Positions 24,876-38,227 of a DNA stretch of 64,000 bases are shown one piece after another. This DNA comes from Trichopria drosophilae (taxonomy: Eukaryota > Arthropoda > Insecta > Hymenoptera > Diapriidae). The DNA lies in contig CM059584.1 in NCBI GenBank assembly GCA_030407085.1, positions 102,919,001 to 102,983,000 on the forward strand. The letters run 5' to 3'. Below the pieces are notes generated by a model. It worked only from the letters and a program-made list of their open reading frames with translations. It had not been told where the DNA came from and did no database searches. Position 1 is the first letter of the stretch; every line of letters begins with the position of its first letter. Made by a program: the position numbers and the translations under genes.

Positions 24876-25799
24876 TGTTACTCGTATGGAATTCAAAATT
24901 TCTTGGCTTTTAGATATCTATTAATTTTTGGTGGAGAATTGTATGTTAATGAACAATTTCTTTAAGTTCTTGAATCGTAAATCGGTCGTACATAGGCAAT
25001 GGCCTCGTCTACATATTTATGTGTCGTGTGAGTCATATTTATTACATTCAAGTGATCAGAATTTACATAGAATATGATACTTATAGCCGTTTTGATAATT
25101 TTTATAGTTATATTCTAATCAATTTTAGAATTGAAACAACTATTTTCGTTAATACAACAAACAAAATTAAATTTAAATGACTGTTTGAAATAATTAAAAT
25201 AATTATTTCAGTCACATCGATCAGTTAAAAGTACATCACGTATTTATTAATTTTGGAACCTGCACACGAAAACAGGTACAGCGCCTAATAAGATTTCCAG
25301 ACAAATGATTTAACCGACATAGTTGAATTTACTAATTTCTTAGTTAGATGAACTAATTTTTGTTGTATATAATTCAAGGCAAATATGAATTGAAAATTTC
25401 TCAATATTAAATATTCTATTACAACAAATTATCAGTTGATAAATTATCATTACTCTCGGCGCATTTCGTGATTTTGCGCCCTAGAGCGAACCCTTTGCTC
25501 CCATCCTAATCGCATCGCTTGGGAGGCAAATTTCGCACTTGACAATGACTCATAATTACGTCCTTAACACGTAATATACTATTTAATGTAACTATCAACT
25601 GACAATATTATAATCCATACATTGGTTATTATTTTGCATATTAACCATAAACCAAATAGTAAATCTTATAAATGATTATAGACTTGTAACTTCTGACCTA
25701 TATATTTCTTAGAGCTACAAATGTCACTCTTTATCATTATCACAATCACGATGTAAAAATAAAAAAAAAAAATCACGATCGAAATCTCATAAAAACAAC

Positions 25800-26560
25800 T
25801 TACGAATTCCCTGCACCGAGTCTCATCACAGTCTCGATGAACGTACGTTGACTTTTAACTTCCTTGCTTGACACTTTTGTCACGCGGAGGCTGAGGATCC
25901 GTTCGAATATCCCGTTCGGCCGTGAGGACTTTACTTTCGAGCCATCGTTATTATCCGGCATTCATCAGTTCGAAAGGTACAAAAGTGCACTAGGAGTCCA
26001 TGGAACTAGTCGCGGTTGATCGTTACCGTCGTTGATTAAATTTCGTAATCAATATCAATTGAAACCTCGTCAAACAAGGAAGGATAAAAGTCGAGGAGTC
26101 AAATTTGCGCGACCGAGCAAAAACCCACTGATAACGGTTGCAAGTTTTCGCGGTTGATTAAATTTTATAATTACGTGACTAACTTCGGATGATCGACACG
26201 TCGAATAGATCGTTAATTACGGATCCGTAACGTAAATTACGTTTATGAACCTCTGAGGGAAAACGTTTCAGGTTGACTACCGACCCAGCGGAGTCTTTTT
26301 CGGTATACGTGCGTGATATTCTCGCACGTGCATCTATCTATCGCTCGGTGATTCGTTATCGAATCAAAAGCCGTTTGTTTGCACGTTTGTTCAAACACGA
26401 GGAATTTTGCAAACAGCAACGTCTCGTTACGCAATGCAAATCCGTCGGCTAATGTGCAAGTGATTAACTTTACGCGATCGGCATTGATGAGCGACATGGG
26501 CACACTAGACATTGTTATATTCATTAAATTAAAATGGTTGGGTTTTATGGAATATAATTA
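25800..26560. other. CpG-richer islet inside the large intron
   Basis: Base composition changes sharply here, with many CG dinucleotides (TCACGCGGAGG, CCCGTTCGGCCG, CGTACGTTGAC). Overlapping ORFs exist on both strands (minus 26243-26524, 93 codons; plus 26379-26561), which low stop density explains. Candidate enhancer, alternative promoter or unspliced first exon. No decisive promoter motif was found. Confidence 0.4.
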
Positions 26561-27019
26561 AAAATTAACAGGGCACCCGTATACTAATTAAAATAATGAA
26601 CGATGTAAACGGAATAAATAGAGTGATTGATAATACTCTATTTTCTCTGCATTACAATTGAACGCCGGAGACATTTCTATCATTATTACACGAGGTGATC
26701 CATTTCAGGTCAAAACTTGGCTCATTTACTTAAATTATGGTAGTCTTCAAAATTAATATTTTATTTTTAATCTGCAAAATGTACTGTTATCCGAAAGATT
26801 TTGTTAAGCTTAGATTGAATAATCGTAGGTAAGTTATTAAATGTTTTTTATGTGCATTCGAATAATTCCAATAAAAAAGTAATTCTTATTTCAAGCCGGA
26901 ATGTTGCCAAAAACTTATTTTGCAAAACTTAAAATAAGATTTCAAACCCAAAGACTACTTATAGCCCACAAAGAAAAAAATAAGTGTTAAAATTGTTACA
27001 TCCTAAATTCATCATTAGG

Positions 27020-27290
27020 TGAGGCTTAATTTCAGCCCAAAATTGCGATAATTTTCTTAAATTCAGTCAATTTTTAGGCTTAAAGTCTTACTTTCAGACA
27101 ACAAATATGACTTTCAGCCGATATTTTGGTTTGAAATAAGATTCGTCTAACTTAGATGCCATAAGCTCGATAAATCTTATTTTAAGCTAAAGTATCGTCT
27201 AAAAGTCAGTTTTGCTCACTGAAAGTATTAAGCCAAAACACTGACTAAATTTAAGAAAATGAACGCAATTTTGGGCTTAAATTAAGACGT
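27020..27290. mobile_element. Palindromic MITE-like element
   Basis: GGCTTAATTTCAGCCCAAAA at 27023 is matched in inverted orientation near 27255-27285 (TTTTGGGCTTAAATTAAG). Pairing continues inward, through AATTTTCTTAAATT and the ATAAGATT segments, to a centre near 27155, so the element is nearly one full hairpin. Similar phrases at 26890-26960 may be an extension. No coding content. Confidence 0.65.
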
Positions 27291-27332
27291 TTTTTATTTC
27301 AGTGCAGGAAACGACCGAAAAATAGAGGGTAT

Positions 27333-27675
27333 CCCGGAACAAATTGCAGCAGGACCGATTTTTTCGTGATAATTACTAGAAAAATAAGTGAAAAAACTTA
27401 TCCAAAAAACGCCGAAAATCGGAGTGGGAAAATCTGTTTCTTTTACAAAACAGGCCCGGAAAGTGGCAACTTATTACAATGTTGGTCAAAACGAGCCTTA
27501 TTATTCTGTTTTTTGTAATTAAAAAGTTACTGATATTTTCTTATAAAATTAGGTCTATTTTGTAAAAAAAGCAGCTTTACCCCACTCTGATTTTCGGCGT
27601 TTTTAGATATGTTCTTTAACTCATTTTTTGAGTAATTATTACGCAAAAATCGGTCCTGTTGAAATTTGTTCCGGG
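27333..27675. mobile_element. MITE with about 105-base terminal inverted repeats
   Basis: CCCGGAACAAATTGCAGCAG at 27333 is matched by the complement of the right end at 27675 (CCCGGAACAAATTTC). Pairing extends through AGGACCGATTTTT and AAAACGCCGAAAATC to about 27437 on the left and 27570 on the right. The target duplication is unclear. Non-coding. Confidence 0.85.
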
Positions 27676-28098
27676 TCAAACCGTTTGTGTGTGTATGAAA
27701 TTAAAGGAATGGTAAATGAATGACCTTATAAAAAAGAAATATAAGAACATTCTTATTCAATTATAAATGTAATGAACTTTAATATACATGCATTGAACGT
27801 GAATCGCTCATGAAATTTAAGACACCGTATATTCATTTCCGTATCTGTCCTTAATGAAATTTCAGTTACATGTTCAGTTACAAATGTCAATAACATTTTT
27901 CTTAAAAACTTCACAGTGTAATTTAATTTAGTGGGCATATTTGAGGTTAATACTGAACATTGTATATTTCTAAAAAAAATGGACCTCAGTTTATATTAAA
28001 ATTAGCATATGTAAATGGTTAAATTAAAAATAAGTAAAAAAAATGTAAATTGTGAAATAAATGTTCAAAATTTCAGTCATAATAAAAAATACTTAAAT

Positions 28099-28299
28099 TT
28101 AACCTTTTTTTGTATGATGTAATTTTGTCTGTTTAGAATAAGATTTACTAATATAAAATAGAAATTCTTTGGTAAAATAGCGAATTTTGCGGTGTAAGTA
28201 CGCTGGGGTCCGAATGACCCCGTGTTGGCCCTTGTTCTTTATAGTATTTCATTATTTACAGGGGCCAACAAAAAAATTTGTATTCCGTTTAAGGGTTAA
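28099..28299. mobile_element. Probable short TTAA-type MITE
   Basis: TTAA is found at 28099-28102 and 28296-28299, with CCTTTTTTTG on the left and CCCTTAAACGG as the complement of the right end. An internal GGGGTCCGAATGACCCC hairpin (28205-28221) is conspicuous. Terminal similarity is weak. Confidence 0.4.
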
Positions 28300-31200
28300 A
28301 TGCGATATTTGTTAAATCAAGGTATACAAAATATGCGATGAAAATGTTATTTTATTTAAATTTTTCTACGAATTTGCAAATACTTGTATATTACATTAAA
28401 CACATATTTCATAAAACGTAAACAAATGAATAAAGTTATGAGCATCATTAAAAATTTCATTCTACTTTGTACAATTGCCAACTACACTTCTACACTTGGA
28501 TTTATTTAGAAATGTTTAATATTGAATTCGAAGTAAGTTATTTATGTAATACCGGGCCGAGATTGTGAAATATTTAGTAAATTTCTTAGTTGCTTGATCT
28601 TTATTCATTCATTTGATCTTTTAAATGTTTATGTATATAAAATGAAGTATTCGTATTAAAATTAATAGTATTAAAATTAAGTCTAGAAATATAAGAGTTT
28701 ATCATGCAGTTAATTTTTAAATTTAATTGTGCTTGAGAAAATCGATAAAACTGGAATGTGTAGAGTATATATAAATGAAGACAATTTTTAATTCGATTTT
28801 ATTTAGGTAAAATAAAAAACGTCTAATTTCAAAGATAACACGAAAAAAAAACAGTGGGCTAAGGTTATTATTAAATCATATGAACAGTGTCTCATCAAAT
28901 TACAAACAGAAATAGTAAATTAAAATCACCAAAATTGGTTACTCGAATATTTGTCAAATCTCTTATAATGAATCTAATATTATGTTTAACATAGTTAAGC
29001 TTCCAATATGCAGTGTGAATATGTGCGTTATAATGATAATGTGTAAAAATGTTAGGGGAAATTGCCATACAAATCAAGCTAAATGATACTGATGTGTTTG
29101 GGATGCCTAACTACGGTGAATTATAATCTAATGGAAATTCAATAAGTGAAGTTTTACATAAAACATAAACGAAATGTACACCATATCGATTCTGTATTGT
29201 TCTAGGTAAACAATGTGTCTGGAAACAATTTTAGAAAAAAAGTATCTTTTGGTATTAAATATTGCTAAATATTATCGATATTTTGCAAAATTTAATTCCA
29301 TTTTATCTACATTTTTGTATGCTAACAATAAAAAATATGGTTAAATTTTGTGGTAGAAATAACTACAATTCTAGTTAATTTTACTTTAAATATCATTGAA
29401 ATAAGTAATTATATGTTGAATTAGAAAATAGTAAACGATTATTTTTCGGGTTCATAGCCACACACTTTATTTAGCAAATAAACATTTATTACATTACTGT
29501 AACACGTCACATAACATATGCATTTCTTGAAAAATTGTTTGCATTTCTGCATCCAAACTGTAATTACTGCAGATTTTTAAAAAAATTTTGTAATTTAAAA
29601 CCTTTTGTTCGTATGAAATTATTTTAATTAGTGTAATTATATTTATTATTGTCCTATAATTCTTTAGTCGCATTCGTTTTATCGGAGGTTTTAGATTTCC
29701 TTTTACACCATTATCATTGCATCCGTAAGAAAAGTGCATGTACTAAACGCGTAAAACAAGTGAACCGCATTCGTCGAAGATTTAATGTCGCGAATTCACT
29801 GGTCTCGAAACCAAATCGAACGCAACCCAGGTTCTTGTTCGGTTGGATTTCGAATGGATCTAATGATAACGGTAATTTTTATCGACAATGCACCTTTTTA
29901 CTGGTGGAAAATAAAACGTAATGCAGATCACGTGAACCGACCGTATATTTTCGAAATAGAAATGCTAATGGTAACAACATATCGTGGTTGTAAATATAGG
30001 TTACTGTTATTCCGTAGAATTATGATGGAGTATCGATGAAATAATTATCGAGTTTTAAGCATTTGAGAAATAATAACATTTATCCTGTATGTTATGAAAA
30101 TACATTAATCAAAGGAATATGGCATAAAAAATTGTTCAGCATGCAATACATATCAACAGAATCCCAAAAATGTAATTACTCTTTAGTACGTGGGATTCTA
30201 ATAGTTGTAGTGGTTATCGTAAAAATTGTGGAAATTTAAAAGATATTCCAATATTTTGTCCAGTCTCAATTTGTTGACTAAGAGCCTTCGTAAGGATGTA
30301 GGTAATTAATGATTCTCGAATGGCCAAAGACAATAGTTTTTTATACGAATAATGAAAAATAAACAAATTTATAAACAAAAATACTTCTTTAAACCCTGAA
30401 AACGCGAAAGTTACTCAATCAGTGTAATACTCACATAGGTACAAAAACATTTTCACACTTGTGCCGAACAATATTTTTATATGCAAGTGTGCTTAAAGTG
30501 CATTTAAAAAATGTATGATTGTGGAAGAAAAGTTTAGTTAGGCTTTTTTCCAAAACGATGATTAAAGGCTTCAGGGGCGGTTCACACTACTTATTAGTAG
30601 GCAGAAATGTTTTTTAAACATCTTTTTAAGAAAAGAAAAATTGAAAAATTATACTCACGAAAATATATTGGTCAGTCAAACATATTGATCAGTAAATTTG
30701 AATTCACCTATTGAAAACATTTCTTTTGCGTACTAAAAAATTACTTTTTGTTTTTTGAAATGACGTCATAGTATTCGGAGAGAATATTATTCATTAAGCT
30801 CGATTACTCAGAATAATAAACGAAATTTTTAATGTTAGATTACTAAGTAACATAAAGAGAATAACTTTGTAAAATTCACACCAATTTTGAAATTCAATTA
30901 TATTATATAACGACCCATTTCAATAGCATTTTTTTTGCCTTCCAGTTCCGAAATAACGTGAAAATTTTGAGACATTTTTAATGGTTCTGATAACGGGGCT
31001 TTTATCGCACCGTTCGTCTCTGTCCATAATTCAATGCGGATCACCCCGATAGAATATATTTTACGAGCATTTTACGATTACAAATTGTACAATATCGCAG
31101 TAAATGCAAATATGCAACTCGAATCGCCGCCTTCATATATGGAAAATTGTTTATAAATAAAAACCATAAAATAGTTGGTAACGCATTCTGATTTCGGTCA

Positions 31201-31679
31201 TAAATGCATCAGGATATTTGCCAAATTTATCTCCAAATAGCCTACGATTCATGTATTTTTCGACTAGCGATAATATTTATGGGAATATTAGGGAACGAAT
31301 CAAACGTGTATACATTCTCCGAGGGGCTGTAATAATATGTTTCATTTTATCGTGAGAAATACTCATGCGAATAATGTTGCGAGGATAATGAGAAGCATTA
31401 ATGTGTAGAGTTATTTATTAATATTCATCATGCTTTTCCCTTTACATTAAACGGCTAATTTCGAAAATGTTACATGCTTATAAAGTGATATCATTAGTTG
31501 TTTCAAGTGAAATAATGATTCCAGAATGTATACACTAAGATTTAAAAAAAAATTGAATTCGTTGTTAAACATTTTTCTATTTTCATTAAATTATAGCAGG
31601 TATTATCATATTACGTATACAATTGATCTTTAATTAATTACATAGTGTACTAGAAAATGACGTGTACCGGTAGAAGAAC

Positions 31680-31940
31680 CAAGAAATAAAAAAAACCGAC
31701 AAATAAAAAAACCGACATTAAAAAAACCGAGAATCGAAAAGCCGACAGACAAAAAACCGGGCGCGGGTCGAAACATCGACAAATCAAGAAGCAAACAGGT
31801 AAGAAATCCGACAGTCGAAAAGCCGATAGTCAAAAAGCTGACACAAAAAAATAGACACATCGACGAGCGGACTATCATTTTTTGAAGTATCGGTTTTTGA
31901 CTGTCGGCTTTTCGATTGTCAGTTTTTCGACCCGCACTCA
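31680..31940. repeat. CGACAGTCGAAAAGCC-type short-period repeat, copy 2
   Basis: Runs of AAAAAACCGACA, GAATCGAAAAGCCGACAGAC and CCGACAGTCGAAAAGCCGAT, then a spacer and the inverted form (TGACTGTCGGCTTTTCGATT near 31890). The central spacer is the reverse complement of that of copy 1. The open minus-strand frame of 103 codons here is produced by the repeat, not by a gene. Confidence 0.75.
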
Positions 31941-34042
31941 AAATGACTAATTCGTCACTTTTCCTGTATTAGTTTTCTACTCATTCAGTAAGTCCATTAA
32001 TCGATTTTTTCTTGAATTGTATGAGGTCTTATTTATAATATTATCTTAACATTGACTGTGTAATAACTACCCTCATGACTACCTAATTGAGTTTAAGCTC
32101 AAAACCGATTTAAGTAAGACTACACATTTTTTCAAATTAAAAATGTAAAAGATTGAAAAAGTGCCTACATTTTTATACTGACTTGTATATGGAATGCATA
32201 TTATATACTTAATCTATCTGAAATATTCGCTTCTTGATCTTTAATCAGTTTACTGTTTTTATCTGGTTTGAATCTTATTTGTAAATTTTTATTACTATTT
32301 TCAATTACAATAAATGTATACAATTTATATGCAATTTATTTAAGCTTTTATTTAAATTACGTTGAATGCATGTAGACCTTATTTTTTATTAAATATTTCA
32401 AAAATACTTCAATAACGAAATAGTATTTTTTATTTCTGAAATTATTTCTCTTGTATATTCATCTTATAATTCTTTTAGAAAGACTGCAGAATTTAGAATA
32501 CTAAAAGAAAATATGCAACGCTTCAAGTATACACAATATTTTCGAGATATCTATACAAAATTAAATTTAAAATCGACAAGAAATGATAGAATAATAAACA
32601 TTCAATTTAAAAATAACGTAATAGAACATTTTCAAATTATAGGTACACAATGGTGATTGGTGTGAAAATTATCAAAATTAAGATTATAACAACAGTTGAG
32701 AATCCAAAGATAATTTATTTTGTTTTAGTACTAATCAATTTCAAATTCTATAATCGGTTTTATATCTACCGTACGATATATTATCTGTTTTAGAAGTCAA
32801 AATATATAACAAATAATCAAATTTTCATAAAACTCCATCGAAATTTTAAAATTATTTCAGATCACGTTCATATAAAAATCTATTATGAGGTTCTTTAAAC
32901 TAAGGTAACTAAGTTCACTAATTTTATTTCAATTTGCATTTTAGCCTTTCAACATTTTTGTTTGCCTCTTTTTTAGTATATTTTGGCCTTATGGCAGTTT
33001 ATTCTGTGCTTGCTGCATTTTCAGTTTAAAAATTTGGTTTTATATATCCGGTTTTTGTGCCTTTAACGAATTATTTTATCTTGTAGATACTTTAAATATC
33101 TTTTTTATATTCTTGTTAATATTTCTAGAATTCTATGAGTTTAATTGAAATACGTTGCAAATTTGAAGTAATACTTTAATAATATTCAATAATTACATAT
33201 GTCACTCTCTGTAGAACTTGTAAAGTAAAACTTCCAAAATAATGAAATCTTTACCTAGAAACACATTTAACGTACATTTTTAATTATTGAATATTATATT
33301 TTAATTAATAAACTATCTTCGGTAAATACTATGTTACAAAATATGTGCTATATATTTTAAATGTAAACATTATCCTATATTTTTAAAACCATGTATACTT
33401 CACAATAGATATGCCTCCTATAATGTAATATTAAATCCGTTCATTAGAATTATAATTAACGTAACAAATAAATTATTCATTCGATAAATTCTAAATAATG
33501 GAACCACTGTTCTGGAAGTCAATATCACATTCTGCATAACTTTCTACAGGTTACATAATGTAATTCAATTTATGCCGCACTATTCACCAAAATTTAAAAT
33601 TACGAAAAGTATTATAGTGAATGCAAATTACGATAAACAGTATCTGATTGTGAGTATAATTTATTGTTAAGCCCGACATTTTTTGTAATTCGTTGGATGG
33701 ATATTAGCAGAGTTTTTTCCTTGTGTTGGCTTGAACGATTATTAATTTGCAGATCACGTTCTTCTTCTCACCATATTTTATTACTTCGGAAAAATATAAC
33801 GCGATAAATAAAATAGTGTGAAAAAGACTCGCATTTTATAAGACTGGAATATTTATGCAACGGTATCGAAAATAGTGCAAAATACACCAAAAATGCAATG
33901 AACCTTTTTTTTAGAGCCCAAAATTTCTTATTAAAAAGTCATTTTACGTGTTTTGCATTGTTTCTGGTACGGAAGCATAAAAATGGAAAAATACCGACTT
34001 TCAAAGTTTACATAAATCATTACAATTAATTATTGCACGCTA

Positions 34043-34349
34043 AACATGTAGTCGCAGCGACGTTTCAGTAATGTTAGAAGAACGGAGAATATCCTAACTC
34101 AGGGATGTTTCATTGTAACGTTATTTTAGAAAATACGCATTTAGAGTTTATAAACTTGAATGAAATAAGTTATGTTAATTTAGCATTTAAGAATATTACG
34201 CGTATTAAATTGTCAGATTGTACACTTTCTTTTCTCTTATGTGTAAACTCCAATTTCGGCATTTTAAAAAATAATGTCTCATTGTAACCTTCCTGAGGTA
34301 GGGCAATTATTCCTGCAACGTTACTGAAACATCACTGCAACCGCATGTT
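34043..34349. mobile_element. MITE with about 30-base terminal inverted repeats, TA flanks
   Basis: AACATGTAGTCGCAGCGACG at 34043 and onward (GTTTCAGTAATGTT) is matched by the complement of 34316-34349. TA lies on each side (34041-34042, 34350-34351), as expected of mariner-type insertion. A phrase ATGTTTCATTGTAACGTT occurs twice inside. The 60-codon ORF within is not a gene. Confidence 0.75.
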
Positions 34350-34358
34350 TACCGGGTA

Positions 34359-34589
34359 CACAGAGAGAAAAAAGTGTTAATGGAATCATGAAGAAATAGT
34401 AGAAACTATTTTAACATATGTAAATAGTAGAATTAACATCATGAAAGGTTATAGTTGATATTTGAGATAATCTACGAATGATTTAAGTACCGGAGAATAA
34501 TAAATGTAAAAATTTTATCGTTCTATTTGCTATGGAATTAGTTGATAACTATTGTATTAAAGCTATTATCTGTTTTCTTTCTCTCTGTG
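34359..34589. mobile_element. MITE with CACAGAGAGAAA termini, TA target duplication
   Basis: CACAGAGAGAAA starts at 34359 and its complement ends at 34589. TA stands at 34357-34358 and at 34590-34591. The 231-base interior has small palindromes (AATAGTAGAAACTATT). It sits 8 bases from the neighbouring MITE. Mariner-like non-autonomous element by its termini. Confidence 0.8.
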
Positions 34590-34999
34590 TAATAACTGTG
34601 GTGAATTTTAACAAAAGTGCACCAGATTATAAAACAGTTCCTTTTTTAGATTTCAATTTTTTAAACTTTATTTTAAGTCTGTCAGAGTATGCGTAGTAGA
34701 TACAACTTCCTGAATTTGGTAAAATCTAAATGCCATTTTGCTGCATTTACAATTCATGATTATAAAGAATAATGAAATAATTTTGTGAACTAACCTCGGA
34801 AGTTTTTTTTATTGCTTGATGGAAAGAGCAATTTGGCTATTCTCACTTTTGTCAAAAAAACTTGTTATAAAAATATGTATTTAACATTTCAGCCTCTTAC
34901 GAGCTTCAATTATCCTCTTACAATTATCGATTGCCTACAAATGACACTGCATATATAAATATGCTTCGAAAGGAAAGTGAAACTCCCCTAAAATCACAA

Positions 35000-35790
35000 G
35001 ATGGTTAAAAAAAAGATGAAAATCTTTCTCCTCAACCTCTCGAATCTTCCGATTCAATTTCAAGATGGATTAGTTATAATACTAAGGTTTTGTGTGTTGA
35101 ATCCAGAAAAAGCGTGGTTTTTAGTCTTTATATGTATTGTTTTTATAAAAAACAAATATATTACTACTGTCCGAAACTTGAACAATCATTAAAAATTAGT
35201 AGTTACAAAGATGCATCAATATTTTCAGCAGAATGCATAGCGATATGTTCTGCTCTAGATTTTGCTGTACAACATAATGATAAGAATGTTCACATCTTTA
35301 AGACTCGCTGAGCATCATCAAAGCACTTTAAACCCCCAAAATTGAAGTAAAAATTAATTATTACCTTTTACAGATAAAAGAAAAGACTCTAACGTTTTTA
35401 AATAAGTCCTTTAACAATTCCTTATGCGTTTTCTGGATTACTTCACATATAGCTATCAAATTTAATGATAAGGTAGATTCTGTGGCACTACAAAAGAAAC
35501 CACTACTTCCACTTTTGAAAATAATTATAAAATACCTTTTAGAGATTTTTACAATTTTTTAATTAAAAATGCTACTTTATCACAAATATCCATCTTAAGT
35601 CTGAACGAAAATAAAAATGTACAGAGTACTTTAACCTCTATCATACAGATGTTTTTAAACCATGATTTTATAAAAAACGATTGTCAATAAGATTTATAAC
35701 ACGGGTGAATAGAGGCCGATCTAACCATTGTAGTTAACAAAGAATGAATTATTACAAGAATAAAAGCTCAGTTCCTAAAAAACTACAATT
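35000..35790 (+). mobile_element. Decayed non-LTR retrotransposon fragment, RNase H region
   Basis: Broken plus-strand frames spell an RNase H domain of a jockey/R1-like non-LTR retrotransposon. DASIFSAECIAICSALDFAV contains the catalytic Glu (codon at 35231). After a one-base loss, DSLSIIKAL begins at 35302 with the conserved Asp-Ser. FWITSHIAIKFNDKVDSVAL starts at 35431 with the His and final Asp (35446, 35476) of the SHxGIxGNExAD motif. Downstream, RFITRVNRGRSNH near 35690-35730 recalls the arginine-rich block that follows RNase H in such elements. Stops and frameshifts show it is dead. Upstream reverse transcriptase was not found nearby, so it is a 3' fragment. Confidence 0.72.
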
Positions 35791-36220
35791 ACTTTAATCA
35801 CAATCCGTCAATTTTTAAAAGTAGAATCTATTTTATAGACCTCGCCGAATTAAGGTAAATTTAAGGAAAGTTGACTTTGGACTTAGTCGAATTATTCAAC
35901 TTCCGTAGCTGGAGAAGTTCATCGTCGTAAAAAGAATAAGATAGCCTGGCAATCCTGCAGTGCCGAGGATCTAAATTGAAATGGAGAAACCGCGAAAATT
36001 TCACGTCGTAAAAGAATATCGAATTCCAAATCATTGGCGGGGAATGTAATTAGATGAAAGAAGGAAAAATGGCTGCTTCATCAGACGTTTAGTGCAATTA
36101 GCACTTTGTCACGAACGGAAACTATCGGGACTTTGATAAAACCGAATATCAACCGAGGTGCGATATCGACTAAGGAAAGACTCGATGACACGGAAAGATA
36201 TCTTGGAATAAGTGATTCCG

Positions 36221-36680
36221 CGGCTTTTGGCCGCGTATCTAAGTAGCCGGGAATGACTAAGAATAACTCAAGAACTCCTTAATTAAAAGAGGCTATCGGC
36301 ACTGATGCCTACTCTTCATTAGGTCGTTTTGCAAATCGAGTCCCGTTTTCGGTATACGAGAACAATCTTAACGATGCAATGGCGTACTTTCCCGTTTATT
36401 TGCTCGTCGCGTACGCTTATCTTTTTAATTTTATTTGCGAGCTGCTTTTCTTTTAATTCGCTGGGGTGTGGACGGCGAATAAAGCGCTTTTCTACACGTT
36501 CGCGAGTTACAGCTGCAGTTGCTTTCGCGATATTGCCACGGAAATACTTCAAATTAGACATTTTAATTAACCCTTTCGCAGATCTCGAGTTTGGCAATCG
36601 GGGTGGATGAACGAGTTGTGAAATCGAGTTACTTCGTTATCAGTGGCGCATTGCGCACGATGGGAAATGCATAGTCGAGA
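36221..36680. other. CpG-richer islet inside the large intron
   Basis: Rich in CG (TTCCGCGGCTTTTGGCCGCG, CGCTGGGGTGTGGACGGCG, TTCGCGAGTTACAGCTGCAG). Both strands are open for about 92 codons across 36319-36610, which is typical of unusual composition and not proof of coding. Candidate enhancer or conserved non-coding element. Confidence 0.4.
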
Positions 36681-38227
36681 TCTTTTTATCTTTCCTTTTT
36701 GCATTTCTTTTTTTAGACCTTTCACTCCCAGTTACTTATACTTGTACATATTTCGTTGGTGTCGGCATATTTTTCATAAATGACGAATTTAAACATCAGT
36801 TGAATATTTAATATACGTTTCACGTTAATTTTGCTTTTGCGATTCTCGTTCTTTTTTTATATAGTTCATTGAGCTAATTAGATTTGTAACAAAGTCTTAC
36901 GGTGCATGTATTCAGATTCCACATTATGCGGTGGTGAATGTATGTCAATATTTATAAAATCTATTATAAAATTGACAATACGAGATGGAGATGGAGATAC
37001 CACTATTTTTGAGGCGTCGAATGTTATTCAAATATGGAAACAAAAATTCGCTCTTCTGGGACAAAAATCGAAACACATGGTAGGTCTGTAGAAATCGGAA
37101 TATATTTTTTTTTTCATATTTAACTTTTTTCAACTTTTTAACAATTTCGTTGTTTTGGTGAAAGCGTGACAAATACATCTAAGCAACATAGTAAGCGAGT
37201 AATAAACTAACTAGAACAATTTAATAAAATATTCTTGCCGAACCTCCAAGTGACTTGGATTTCCATCATATCCGAATTTGATCTCGGAACGTGTGTGGAT
37301 ACTAAAGTGTAAAGCATCTCACATAAAACTAAACTAATTGATAGAAAAATGAATGTTCTTCTTCTGCCAAAAAAGTTTAGATTTCTCCCACGGCATTTTT
37401 TGAATTGTGTGTTAGCACTTAAAAGTCACACAAAAAAAGAATATGAAACGCGGTATTTTGACAAAGCATATTTTAAACAATAACATTAATGTGCAATAAA
37501 GTGCCTATCACAGAAAATATAATTATGGATGGTATGTGCCTTTTATAAAATTACATTCGAGAAGCAACATTTTAAAAACGATGACCATCAACACTTTATA
37601 ATGTCGTTCGGTTTTTTGGTTATAACTGGAAAGGCATACAGTATCAACCATGAATTAATTCTAAAAAATATATTTTAATATTGGTATATAGGGTTTCAAA
37701 ATATGGCAAACTAATTTATAATCTAACTTAATCCAATCTAACCTAATTGTAAAAATCATTGTCAATGTCTTCATTACGAAATTTTAATATTTATGTAATA
37801 TTTATATGTAATATTAATAATTGTTTAAAATAGTCTCGGTTATTATTCAGTAGTATTTTCTATTTCTTTTATTATGATTGATTATTGACGGTCGAATCAA
37901 AGCTTAAACTTTTTGTAAAAATTCATGAATAAACTAAATAAGTTTTTCTACGATACGGATCGAGTTTTCATAACAGTTATAAAAATGAATATTTACTACA
38001 CATATTTTAAACTATCTTTTGAATACTAAGGTTAATAAAAACAGCTGTTTTCGTGGGTTTGAAACTTGTTATGAAGTATTATTGAATAGATAGTAAGATT
38101 CAAACTTTCGTAGTTCAAGGATATCAAAAATTCTTTGAAAAAGCTCAGTCATTCTCAATTGGATTTTATCTACATGATTATGTAATCAAGTGTTTCTCTA
38201 TTACTAAACCCCTATATAATTTTCTAT

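Noticed and set aside
29649..30039. Two overlapping plus-strand ORFs in a slightly CpG-richer patch
   Set aside because: Different frames, no domain, no splice structure; composition effect.
31630..31941. 103-codon minus-strand ORF with repeated VGF motifs
   Set aside because: Translation of the CGACAGTCGAAAAGCC-type repeat.
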